The notes under the pieces are model-generated. The model ran no database searches. It saw nothing but the letters and a program-made list of their open reading frames with translations, and was not told where the DNA came from. Both the position numbers and the translations under genes were made by a program. A DNA stretch of 26,852 nucleotides from positions 1 through 26,852 of the forward strand of contig JASCIV010000273.1 of NCBI GenBank assembly GCA_030374735.1, given 5' to 3'. Source of the DNA: Gracilaria caudata (lineage: Eukaryota > Rhodophyta > Florideophyceae > Gracilariales > Gracilariaceae). Shown piece by piece: positions 18,806 through 26,852 of the stretch. Position 1 is the first letter of the stretch, and the number at the start of each line of letters is the position of its first letter.

Positions 18806-19759
18806 TTAGATCGGAATTCTCATAAGAATCACAAGAAGAACAAATATGACCACGATCACGATTGTGGCAATAATCATCAGCCACCAGGAAAACGTTGCTG
18901 ATTGACCATACTCCTTAAGATTAGTTCTATGTCTTGTGATTCCAGAAAGGTTCTTGTCAACAGCATCCTCAGTCTCGTCGAGAACCTTGTTGTCTTTCTT
19001 TAGCTTTTCGTTGTTGTTAGTTACGCTCTCCTTGAGCTGACCGACAAGGTCAACAAGATTAGATGTTAACTCATCTTGAATCGGCTGATGACGTGCCATT
19101 AGCTCCTCCTCTTCTTTGGATAAACTACCCTTCTTGACTTCTGACGAACCAGCTGCCTCTTTTCGCCGACGCAGGCCATTAGTATCGTCAAACAGGTCTT
19201 TTCGTGCTGAGCTTGGTGTTTGTCTGCTCTTTCTTTGTTCCTGAAGCGCCTCTCTGTATGCAAGGTCATCAGCCCTTTCCCATTCATCCTGTGTAATTTC
19301 CAGATCCTTGATGAGTCCACTCTCGGAATTAGCAACATTCTCAGCTCGTACTTGCTTTGCGCGACCTTCTTCTTCAGACAAAACTGCTTCATAGTTTTCA
19401 ACGACTCGAACGTACTCTTCTGCCAGACTCACAGGATCGGTAATAGTTGGGTCTATTCCTGGCCAGGCAGCGTGACCGCTTCGCGCGTACAACTCCGCTC
19501 GATGAAGAACTCGCGTGGACTTCCGTTTCATGGCCTCGATGTAGGCGCGCATTTGTTTTCGTTCTTCTTCGGCTCCATCGCTGTCTCCGATGTATCTCCT
19601 TGCATTGATACACTCTGCGACGACGTTTCCGAGGCGTCTTATTTCAAGCTCTGTCCAAAAGACTTCATCTTTCTCCGGTCTTCGTATTGCTTTCGCACTG
19701 GCCATTGTTAACGGCGTGCCATCAACATGTGCATCGGATACCAAGGCATTCGTCATCAT
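18806..19759 (-). CDS. USE1-like SNARE (Golgi-to-ER retrograde fusion)
   Basis: A 317-residue tail-anchored protein. The C-terminal part matches USE1: a SNARE-type amphipathic region (about 224-288) beginning HQPIQDELTSNLVDLVGQLK, continuing through LKKDNKVLDETEDAVDKNL, then W-x-x-M-I-I...VILMRIPI as the membrane anchor (about 291-313). The last R-I-P near the end is characteristic of the family. The N-terminal half is charged and helical with an E-E-E-R region, as in Use1 proteins that bind the Dsl1 tether. In yeast and animals USE1 forms a SNARE complex with Sec20, Sec22 and syntaxin 18/Ufe1 for COPI vesicle fusion at the ER. The frame starts with ATG ATG. It is divergent from SRP19, another ER component. 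Confidence 0.78.
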   Translation of the reverse strand: MMTNALVSDAHVDGTPLTMASAKAIRRPEKDEVFWTELEIRRLGNVVAECINARRYIGDSDGAEEERKQMRAYIEAMKRKSTRVLHRAELYARSGHAAWPGIDPTITDPVSLAEEYVRVVENYEAVLSEEEGRAKQVRAENVANSESGLIKDLEITQDEWERADDLAYREALQEQRKSRQTPSSARKDLFDDTNGLRRRKEAAGSSEVKKGSLSKEEEELMARHQPIQDELTSNLVDLVGQLKESVTNNNEKLKKDNKVLDETEDAVDKNLSGITRHRTNLKEYGQSATFSWWLMIIATIVIVVIFVLLVILMRIPI

Positions 19760-20248
19760 GGATCCATGTGTTGGTTGAATATCATAAGCTCATCTTTTCG
19801 TGCTCATGGAACAGTTAAAAGCTGTTCCAAACAAACTTTATTTCCAGCACGTGGTGGACTCAACTCGACCTCACAAGGCTGGACGAGGAGGCAGGGCTCC
19901 CTCATTAACAATTCCTGATGTTCTGCATGATGATGCAGCGAAAATTGAAGATTTTTCTGGCGATGGGAGGGCAGTTTGGTCGCGTTTCTGGTCAATCAAG
20001 ATTTTTCGCATCCACCTTCCGTCCAGCACACAGCCTTCCCAACGTCTTCAAAGGAAGTGATATATACCCGTGCGGTAATCGCAGAATCGTGAGAACTTGT
20101 AGACGGTCCTGGTGAAATCGATATTCCTAAATCTCTCGTTCATAAGTCAGAGTTTTATTCAGGTGCCTATCAATTGGAACACATCATTCCTTCCATTTCC
20201 ACATTCGAAGCGAAACGGTCCGGTTTTTGAATTCTTCTTGCGAGCAGT
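19760..20248. promoter_or_regulatory. Divergent intergenic region between USE1 and SRP19, with a palindrome
   Basis: Contains GGAACAG TTAAAAG CTGTTCC, a perfect 7-bp inverted repeat with a 7-base centre (19808-19828), about 50 bp upstream of the USE1 ATG, which could be a factor-binding site or small hairpin. An 86-codon plus frame (19800-20060) crosses the region but shows no family signal. Confidence 0.4.
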
Positions 20249-20862
20249 ATGAGTCGACCGACGATGATATTCGGTGCCAATTACGGACCGGATGTCGACC
20301 CCCGTCGATGGGTTGTAATCTATCCACCGTACATTGATAAGGCAAGAAAAGAAAAAGAGGTATGTATTTGAAAGCGATTAGCATTGACGGAAGATGATGT
20401 GCCTGACATAGAGACGATATGCGAAACAGGGTCGGAAAATTGCGAAGGAAAAATGTGTAGAAAAGCCCAACATGAAGGAAGTGTTTGACTGCGCTACTCT
20501 GCTTCGACTTCAAACTGCTTTAGAGCTCGACAAGGCGTATTGCAGGGATTATTGGCAACGTGGGCGAATTAGGGTGCGATTGTTCGAAGACGATGGGAAA
20601 CCGGTGAGGTCAGATATTCCAAACCGTATGTAGCGAACAATGTGTGTTGTGCAGCGTCCGCTTCTTATCGATCAACTAACGCTTCCTTTTTTGTGCTTAT
20701 GCAGGACGAACACTTTTTGCGAAAGTTGCTGAACTGATTCCCGAGCACAGAAGACAAGTCGAGAACAAAAAGAAGGCTACCTCAGGAAACAAGAAGGTGG
20801 CTGCAAAGCAAGGGAAAGGTGCACCGGCTCCTCAGAAGAAAAAGAAGAAGGGCAAAAGATGA
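20249..20862 (+). CDS. SRP19: Signal recognition particle 19 kDa subunit, three exons
   Basis: Exons 20249-20359, 20430-20625 and 20705-20862 join to 154 residues. The introns are 70 bp and 79 bp, both starting GTATGT and ending CAG; without splicing the frame stops soon after each donor. The protein has all SRP19 landmarks: R-R-W-V-V-I-Y-P-P-Y-I-D near residue 20, E-G-R-K-I-A across the first splice, KPNMKEVFDC, then GRIRVRLFEDDGKP near residue 90, and a strongly basic Lys-rich C-terminal tail. SRP19 binds helices 6 and 8 of SRP RNA and enables SRP54 loading, directing nascent secretory proteins to the ER. The length fits the family (about 144 in human). Confidence 0.93.
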
Positions 20863-21060
20863 GTATTGCAAGTCGAATCTTAGGTCTATCTCTGTTTATT
20901 TACAACCCTTGAGAGAGAAAGTTGGGGAAATCCATGTTCGTACTCTGTTTCGTACCGGTGTTAAGCTTCGCATAACGAGCTCGTGCCGTAATTGCGTAAG
21001 CCTTACGGAATGCGGTTAAAATATTATGAGCCGGAAAACGTATCCACATTCGATAGCAGC

Positions 21061-21612
21061 TCATTCTTTTCCGTCCGCTTGTTCAGACCCTTTGTTTTTC
21101 CCAAACCCAAATAAGTTCTTGAAGGCACTCGCAGCCTTTCCCATCACATCTGCATCCGGGTCAGTGTAACCATGTTCCACATGCGGTAACTTTAGGTCAA
21201 AGCGTGCACCTCGGTCGTACTTTGGGATTCCAAAGCTTGCCATAGGAATAGGGATTCCGCTCTCTTCTTCCTCCGTGTAACCAACATCCTCATCAATAAA
21301 GCCGTCTTCCTTCATACGACGCCACTCGACGATGGGGTCTTCTCCCTCTTTGACCTTCAGCTGGCGGTTGTCGAAGTACTCTTCAACGGTATCTCGCCTT
21401 TCCTGAACTTCATCAAAATACTTTTTGTTACGCTTTGCATCGCGACGACGGGCGAGTATCTCTTGCTGCTGACGAAAAGCCTCGTCTTTCTCCCCTTTCT
21501 TCCAAGGCCCCATAGAGGGCGTTGTGCGCGGGCATGTTGAATGGTTGCTATGAGCGCGCTGCGCGAGTTGTACGGGTGTTGGGGCGACGAACGCGGCCAT
21601 GGTGGTTGCCAA
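21061..21612 (-). CDS. Conserved-looking plastid-targeted protein of unknown function
   Basis: A 183-residue intronless protein. The N-terminus MATTMAAFVAPTPVQLAQ is acid-free and carries the AFV motif, ending about residue 33, so plastid import is likely. The mature part is highly charged: a helical Arg/Glu/Gln-rich segment (EILARRRDAKRNKKYFDEV), an acidic middle, then a Pro-rich motif GIPIPMASFGIPKYDRGARF followed by DLKLPHVEHGYTDPD, and an amphipathic C-terminus (KAASAFKNLFGFGKNKG). There is no membrane helix and no catalytic motif that I recognise. The G-I-P-x-P...F-G-x-P-K-Y-D pattern may mark a family of plastid assembly factors, but I cannot name it. It converges with SRP19, 198 bp between stops. 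Confidence 0.7.
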   Translation of the reverse strand: MATTMAAFVAPTPVQLAQRAHSNHSTCPRTTPSMGPWKKGEKDEAFRQQQEILARRRDAKRNKKYFDEVQERRDTVEEYFDNRQLKVKEGEDPIVEWRRMKEDGFIDEDVGYTEEEESGIPIPMASFGIPKYDRGARFDLKLPHVEHGYTDPDADVMGKAASAFKNLFGFGKNKGSEQADGKE

Positions 21613-21983
21613 TTATCACAAACTTCACCTTCAGTCTTTAAGGAGGAGGCCACGAACAGAATGCAAACGCCCCGCGATTGCCGTAGAGCTGCATTTTGAG
21701 CTTGCTGAATCGGACTAGAAGCGTACAAGGGTATGATAGATAGACAGCTCAAGGCAACTTGTGGTGAAGAAAGATGCTCAACGGTGGCAGATATTTTCGT
21801 GGGGACCATGTGTCGTGCTGACAGTTCCGGGCGCTTGCAGTGACTAGAAGCTACAGGTTGGAAATTCCAACCTGGAATCCTTGGCGACTTGCGATTCGAG
21901 ATTTTGGCGGGAAAGTTCGAAAATGGCGAAACTTTCAAACTTCATCGCCCTCACGCCATAGCGCGCTAATACAACGAGGTTAA

Positions 21984-22356
21984 GAGCATCTCCACTGGCA
22001 GGAAATTTGGGAGCAAATGAGCAAACGCTCTAACAATACGGAGTACACTTGTACTTCTCTCATTTGTGTATACAGTGAGTATTCTGTAGTATCCGTCAGC
22101 GTTTTTGGCTCAAATGATTGGCCGGGGGAGCCTTGAATTTTATATTAAAAAATGAATGCTGTGTGCTGTTTTGCTGCGCCGATTTGAACAGGTCAGCGAA
22201 TCCCGAGCAAATCAACAAGATTTGATCCGGAAACAGGGAGCAAACCGTGTCGTGCGCAAAATCTGGAACTACAAGGGTACACGTGTAGAAAGCCTTCGTC
22301 AGCGCGTCAGCAAGTTCTGCCTTTTGCTCTTTTGCTCCGCGCCGTTGGAGATGCTC
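21984..22356. mobile_element. MITE, PIF/Harbinger-like, 373 bp with TAA target duplication
   Basis: The left end GAGCATCTCCA (21984-21994) and right end TGGAGATGCTC (22346-22356) are perfect 11-bp inverted repeats. The similarity continues inwards with gaps (left ...CTGGC...GGGAGCAAATGAGCAAA, right complement ...ACGGC...GGAGCAAAAGAGCAAA). The element is flanked on both sides by TAA (21981-21983 and 22357-22359), the 3-bp duplication typical of PIF/Harbinger elements, and the GAGCATCTCCA end resembles those of plant Tourist-type MITEs. There is no transposase. A minus frame (22518-22096) crossing it is incidental. Confidence 0.82.
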
Positions 22357-22359
22357 TAA

Positions 22360-22951
22360 GGCCACATATGTGGACAACGAAATGTATTTCGAAATACTGC
22401 CCGTGCCACTTTCCGCTCCGTAGCGATCCCGTGAGCCCTCGTTTACATCGTCCCTCCCCTTCCGCCCAACACCACTTTTGCGTTCCCGTTTGGACCTACT
22501 TTTCCCTTTCCACGTCATGAATTGAACCCGCAGTTACGAATGTCGCTTTGCGAGGAGCACGCAAGGTGCGCATGACGAGAGAAAGGCGAAACAAATGCAT
22601 ATCCTCGGTGAGCTACTGCTGTAAGAGCTACACACGTCAGGAACGTGGAAACGCTGAATTACAGTTACAGTAGTGCACGCTCTTTCCTTTTTTCTCGAAT
22701 TTGAAATATGCGCAAGATGCACCTTCAAGCCATTTCGGCAATCTTCTTCGAATCGTGATTCTAAAAAGAGACATGACTGTGTTCCACAGCAGCTTTGAGG
22801 TTCAAACAGCCCTCGCTACCACTACCAGGCGCGGACACTACAAACAACGCACCACAGGCCAAATGTGCAACTGCAGATGCGTCCAAGCGCCGCATGCGCA
22901 TAGTCTCAACTCCACCTGGAGCTGTGTAGTATACCTAGTTCGACGGGCCGG
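22360..22951. other. Intergenic region right of the MITE
   Basis: No gene or structural RNA recognised. The stretch is presumably the 3' flank of the large minus-strand gene. Short frames here lack any family signal. Confidence 0.45.
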
Positions 22952-25738
22952 TTAAACTTGATCATCTGCGTCCGGAGACGCATCTGCTCTTGAAACTACG
23001 TCACCGGCCAAATCCGATCCATTCTGTTCGCAACCATTTAGCTCGTCATTTCTTCCATTCGTCTCCACAACAGCATTGAAGTCATGCAGCATAGGAAATC
23101 TCTCTTGTTCGAACGCGTGCTGCGGCCTCCATCCCTCCCACTTCAACAAGTACTTCTCTGTCCCGAATCTATCCGCAATGGTAACCCGTTCAGCCCTTCG
23201 GTTCAGCCTGTACTTGCACCCACACGAGCACCCGCTCGAACAATCCGCGCCAACATCATCTGCACGAATATTATTCATGTCACTCCGTCCCTCTGGGCCA
23301 CCCAATATTCTATCCGCCGAAGAATCACGTTCTCCGTTTGCACTTGAGACATTGAGTCCAATACTCGTCGTGCCCTCCTCCGTTAAACTACCTACTTCGT
23401 TTTCGTTTCCATTGGGGTTACCATCTGCAACAAGATCTCCATCGATATACTCGTAGTTTAACACCTTCATGCATGCCTCAAACTTATGTATCCAATGCGC
23501 CCAGTCAAATCGCATGCTGGCACTCTCCGAGGCTTCAGGGCTCGGAACTATCCCCATTTCAAGTTTCTTAATATCATTCCTTTCTTCATCCCTTTTGAAC
23601 GTAATGTGTACCTCCATTGGTGTCGCAAGGATCAATGGGGCTACATAAAGGTCATGTTGCAAGCGATCATTCTCTCGTAGTCGTAGACAAGGAAACCCCA
23701 ACATGCACAACAACATCAACTTGACATTGGAAGGGCCGAAGCACATGTCGCCCTCAATTGATTCCAGGGCATGATTCTGACATTCCCATATCATTCGCTC
23801 GGCAAGAACCGTTCGCGGCGAACGATTTGGGTGATAATCCGACAGCATTCTGATGAACTCGAAGCTTGGATGAAACTCAACTTGAGCTGCACCTCTCTCA
23901 ATCTCCGGACTCCATTTGCTTGCATCCATAACGTTTGTAGCCTGATTTTCAGTCCATTTAGCCAATGAAACCCGCACAGTCTCCATGACTTGCCCAATGA
24001 ATTTGATACCGCCTCTCTCCCCGTCTGCAAGAGCGGGTGGAACACATTGCGGCAAATTCCACAAATCCCAATAAAACCTTTGAGCTTCGCACCGTGGAAT
24101 CACCTTCTCATCGGGTTCAACCTTGCGGATCGATCGATTGCAAAGCTCCTTGTAGTAACGTTCTCGCTTCTTGTTGGAGGGGGATTCTCTTCTCACACCC
24201 TCCCTAGTAGGAGCTGTGCTTACCGAGAAGAAATTCTCCAAATGGATAGTGAACTCCGTAATCCTTCCCTCCGACCATTTCCTCAGCCACTCAACCCCGG
24301 GGTTTTGTGTACTCGTATTGCTTTCATCCCCACAAAGCTTCTCATGAACAGCTCGCTGGTAAAACCAATTGCGGAAACTAATGTCTCTTCTTGAACTCTC
24401 AGCCAAATTCGTAGATGACGTATCCAAATTTTGTTGCTGAGTCTCGTGAGAAGATTCACCATCTGGGTCGATTGGTATGCCAGTTTCTGCAACTTCTTCA
24501 CTTGAGGCTTCCGTTTCTTCCAGAGCCTCCTCCGAAACGTCTACCGCAATACGACATACTGCCTTCGAACGCAGAAAACGCAAAAAAGTTACCAGATGGA
24601 ACTCCGAAATCCCTTCGATTACTTTTCCATAATCAGAACGACCGAGTATTTTGGAAAACATCGAACCGGAAAACAGGTTTTCGGGTAAATTCTCAATCAG
24701 ACGTTTGATCTTTGAGTCATATTTGTACGCTCCGAAACCCGGAAAAGGATCCTCAGAGCCGAAAGGCATTGGGGCATTCTTTTCAACCTTATAGGAAGGA
24801 TATAATGACCCTTCCATGTACATTACGATAGGTAACCATGTGTTTGACCAGTTTGCATCCATCCGTTCTTCATCGGATTTACAAGAAGTTCCAGTTGTTA
24901 ACATTTCCGCATATTTTGAAACGCTCGTTTCCCAGAAACTGCTCTTGGAACCAAACTTATTTTCCTCCGCGTACTCCTTGGCGGCGCTGCAGTCCTTAAC
25001 CCATTTTCTTCCGAACTGTGCCAGGAAAGGAATCATATATCTAATCGAAGCATTTTCGAAATGTCGTGGAGTAAACCAGTGTACCTTGGACGAAAACAAC
25101 TTCTCCACTCGAAGGAGCTTCGATATATTGAGTTCGAAGGGGATCGCGCTCTCGAAGAACTCATTATCAATTATAGAGCTATTCACTCGCATACCAAGAG
25201 ATAAATTGTTGAGTCTCTGGTCGAAGGACTCGTTCTCAAAAGCAAGGCATTCTTCAATGCTTCTAGTTTCGTTCCGAAAGCACTCCATTTCTTCTTCAAT
25301 GTCTTCTAGTCGATAACCATGTTGGTCCAGGTGGACCAAGCTGTCTTTCACCCACCGCCAGTACCAGTACGCTTGCCATAGGCCCCAAAGCGTTCGACAG
25401 AAGTGATAGACAGACAGGCACAGTGCAACTATAGCAGCAGACATCTCCTTGTAGTCACGACCGGCCTTTTGCAATTCTATATAGTGCACCGTGCATACAA
25501 TGGACGGGACTGCAATGACAATTTGAAAGATTCCTTCAGCAAAGAGCAGTCTGAGAGATTTCCAACGTTCGTTGATCATATCGAACAAAGCGAGAAAACT
25601 CCATGGCAGAAACACGGCACAATACGTGAGTACCACCACTTTGGGGTCCTCTGACCGATCCAGCGGACACTGATTGTCCACTAAGTCGCAAATAAGCTTC
25701 CTCGACTCGTCTGAAAGAACCAGAGTGGACGCGTTCAT
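22952..25738 (-). CDS. Large orphan membrane protein, 928 residues
   Basis: An intronless frame that I do not recognise. I start it at the ATG at 25738 (MNASTLVLSDESR); an upstream in-frame ATG at 25840 would add 34 residues rich in His, Ser and Phe that look like leader sequence. Three hydrophobic segments sit near the N-terminus (about 34-54, 62-87, 99-119), followed by a Trp/Tyr-rich LWGLWQAYWYWRW. The remaining 800 residues are mostly soluble, with acidic low-complexity linkers (around residues 440-490 and 790-830). Conserved-looking blocks include MLSDYHPNRSPRTVLAERMI, CFGPSNVKLMLLCMLGFPCL and FDWAHWIHKFEACM. Near the C-terminus a Cys cluster (C-S-S-G-C-S-C-G-C, 833-841) precedes YLLKWEGWRP, which only superficially resembles a chromodomain. 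It may belong to a lineage-specific family; no function can be given. Confidence 0.8.
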   Translation of the reverse strand: MNASTLVLSDESRKLICDLVDNQCPLDRSEDPKVVVLTYCAVFLPWSFLALFDMINERWKSLRLLFAEGIFQIVIAVPSIVCTVHYIELQKAGRDYKEMSAAIVALCLSVYHFCRTLWGLWQAYWYWRWVKDSLVHLDQHGYRLEDIEEEMECFRNETRSIEECLAFENESFDQRLNNLSLGMRVNSSIIDNEFFESAIPFELNISKLLRVEKLFSSKVHWFTPRHFENASIRYMIPFLAQFGRKWVKDCSAAKEYAEENKFGSKSSFWETSVSKYAEMLTTGTSCKSDEERMDANWSNTWLPIVMYMEGSLYPSYKVEKNAPMPFGSEDPFPGFGAYKYDSKIKRLIENLPENLFSGSMFSKILGRSDYGKVIEGISEFHLVTFLRFLRSKAVCRIAVDVSEEALEETEASSEEVAETGIPIDPDGESSHETQQQNLDTSSTNLAESSRRDISFRNWFYQRAVHEKLCGDESNTSTQNPGVEWLRKWSEGRITEFTIHLENFFSVSTAPTREGVRRESPSNKKRERYYKELCNRSIRKVEPDEKVIPRCEAQRFYWDLWNLPQCVPPALADGERGGIKFIGQVMETVRVSLAKWTENQATNVMDASKWSPEIERGAAQVEFHPSFEFIRMLSDYHPNRSPRTVLAERMIWECQNHALESIEGDMCFGPSNVKLMLLCMLGFPCLRLRENDRLQHDLYVAPLILATPMEVHITFKRDEERNDIKKLEMGIVPSPEASESASMRFDWAHWIHKFEACMKVLNYEYIDGDLVADGNPNGNENEVGSLTEEGTTSIGLNVSSANGERDSSADRILGGPEGRSDMNNIRADDVGADCSSGCSCGCKYRLNRRAERVTIADRFGTEKYLLKWEGWRPQHAFEQERFPMLHDFNAVVETNGRNDELNGCEQNGSDLAGDVVSRADASPDADDQV

Positions 25739-26852
25739 AGCGACGAAATAAAAGTGAAATTCAATTCGGGACCGAGATGGTAGTGAAAACGAAACGTTTG
25801 AGATGTGAAGATGATTAGGATGGTGACAAGTCTCGTTCAAGTTCCAAACAGGGGGGCGTTGATGAAGAACGAGGAAGCGGGGTCAGCGTCGGGGAGACAG
25901 GAGAAAGAGGGTTACAACGTTTTCTGAGGAGGACTTGGCTTGGCTTGGTTAGGCTACCCATTGCATGCCAACTCGGATGAAGTAACATTCGATCTGTCGA
26001 TCTCCGTATCTCCGATGGTAGCTGTTTCCACACAGCACGCCTTCTGCGTCTTGTTTCTTTTCTTTTTGGTTCCACTTCCTGATCTCTTGAAATATCTGTG
26101 TCTGTGTCTCTGACTGACTGAGTTACGTGTATTGCAGCAATTACAAAGAAAGCAAAATCGTTACGTTTTGCGTAACTGTACGCAAGCGCCACTTCTCTAT
26201 CGCGCACGCGTCCGTGTTAGTAAATTGCCCTTTTTCTTTGACGAAGGTAGTTTGCGTTCCTTTCTTTCGTTCTCAGCAGAGGAGATGGCACGTGTGCGCT
26301 GTTCGCAAATGTGTGCATTTAAATCTAGTTTAGATCGAAAATTTGTATCTTTTTCAAAGATTCCCGTGATTTGTGCGTGGCGACCGCGAGATTCATGGCC
26401 AGCAATGCAGAGAGTGCCAATTGGTTGACATCGAAAAGCGCCAAACTCAGAAGTGTCGCGCTGTGTACCGTGTGCACGTGTCCCGCTGTTCAGCTGCGTG
26501 TCTCGCTTGGAATAACATTGTGTTTGCTCGCAACATTTCACAATTGAAATTGCTTTAACATTAGCTTAAATTTGTTTGTTTTTTAATTTTTAAGCCTTTT
26601 TTTTGCCTCCCTTTCCCGTGAAGCTCTCAGGGCATTCATTTAACGTTGGGGAAAATAGGGAGATACAATTCCGTGTCGCAGCCACCACCCGTAAACCTTC
26701 GTCACCGTAAAAAAATAAAAACCATGCAGGCTTTAAAAAAAAAAAAATGCGGCGACGATAGCCCCGTGCTCCATAGGTGAGCAGTTTTGAGCACCCAGGG
26801 GCAGGGTGATTTTTGGAGAAATTGGGAGAATCACCCTGCCCTGCGTGATGCT
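25739..26852. other. Gene-free right end, partly AT-rich
   Basis: No gene supported. Frames at 25815-26207, 26132-26428 and 26197-26541 overlap on opposite strands and lack family signal. An AT-rich stretch with T runs lies at about 26520-26600 and an A13 run at 26735-26747. The region near 25739-26000 should hold the promoter of the orphan gene. Confidence 0.45.
26799..26841. repeat. Perfect 12-bp inverted repeat (hairpin) at the window edge
   Basis: GGGCAGGGTGAT (26799-26810) and ATCACCCTGCCC (26830-26841) are perfect inverted copies around a 19-base centre. Similarity continues outwards (left AGCACCCAG, right complement AGCATCACGCA), suggesting arms of about 20 bp. It could be the edge of a foldback element or another MITE cut by the window. 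Confidence 0.75.

Noticed and set aside
22096..22518. 140-codon minus frame (ALEHLQRRGAKEQKAELADALTKAF...)
   Set aside because: It reads through most of the MITE and out of its left-to-right boundary, so it spans an insertion junction and cannot be an ancestral gene.
23001..23090. Chromodomain-like YLLKWEGWRP near the C-terminus of the orphan protein
   Set aside because: Only the K-W-x-G-W core resembles a chromodomain; the preceding strand, aromatic cage residues and following helix are not evident.

Overview
The window looks like nuclear DNA of a photosynthetic eukaryote, most likely a red alga of the florideophyte type. I infer this from several signs. Four nuclear genes encode plastid-targeted proteins whose N-termini carry a short Phe motif (AFV or AFL), a known hallmark of red algal and glaucophyte transit peptides. 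Genes are compact, introns are few and short (70-211 bp, GTA-type donors, YAG or AG acceptors), and a decayed Ty1/copia retrotransposon and a small non-autonomous DNA transposon are present. No prokaryotic operon structure, tRNA, rRNA or CRISPR array was recognised. The species cannot be named from sequence alone.

Layout. Positions 1 to about 7.9 kb are gene-poor: an unassigned stretch, a frameshifted copia reverse transcriptase remnant on the minus strand (about 2.57-3.12 kb), a secreted DNA/RNA non-specific endonuclease gene (3372-4046 +), and a two-exon gene for a histone H3-like protein that most resembles centromeric H3 (4423-4846 +). This is followed by microsatellites, two long G tracts and a four-copy tandem repeat. 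From 7966 to about 25.7 kb the DNA is gene-dense: ribosomal protein uL15/L27a (-, with a 19-nt microexon), a PPR protein (+), bacterial-type ribosomal protein bS21 with transit peptide (-, two exons), a plastid PDZ/membrane protein (+), a TPT-family sugar transporter (-), an EGY-type site-2 protease of the plastid (+), a USE1-like SNARE (-), SRP19 (+, three exons), a small plastid-targeted protein of unknown role (-), a MITE with TAA target-site duplication, and a 928-residue orphan membrane protein (-). The last 1.1 kb has no gene and ends in a strong inverted repeat.

How the genes relate. They are independent housekeeping genes rather than a pathway, but two themes recur. One is plastid gene expression and protein quality control: bS21, the PDZ protein, the EGY protease and the small unknown. 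The other is the endomembrane/secretory route: SRP19 for ER targeting, USE1 for Golgi-to-ER fusion, a probable Golgi sugar transporter, and a secreted nuclease. Neighbours alternate in orientation, giving divergent promoters (uL15/PPR, bS21/PDZ, transporter/EGY, USE1/SRP19) and convergent 3' ends.

The items most worth a second look are the divergent H3/CenH3-like gene next to transposon debris, the intact secreted nuclease with an altered active-site motif, the uL15 microexon with its apparent ATG-only first exon, the shared Phe motif in the transit peptides, the MITE, and the orphan 928-residue protein.
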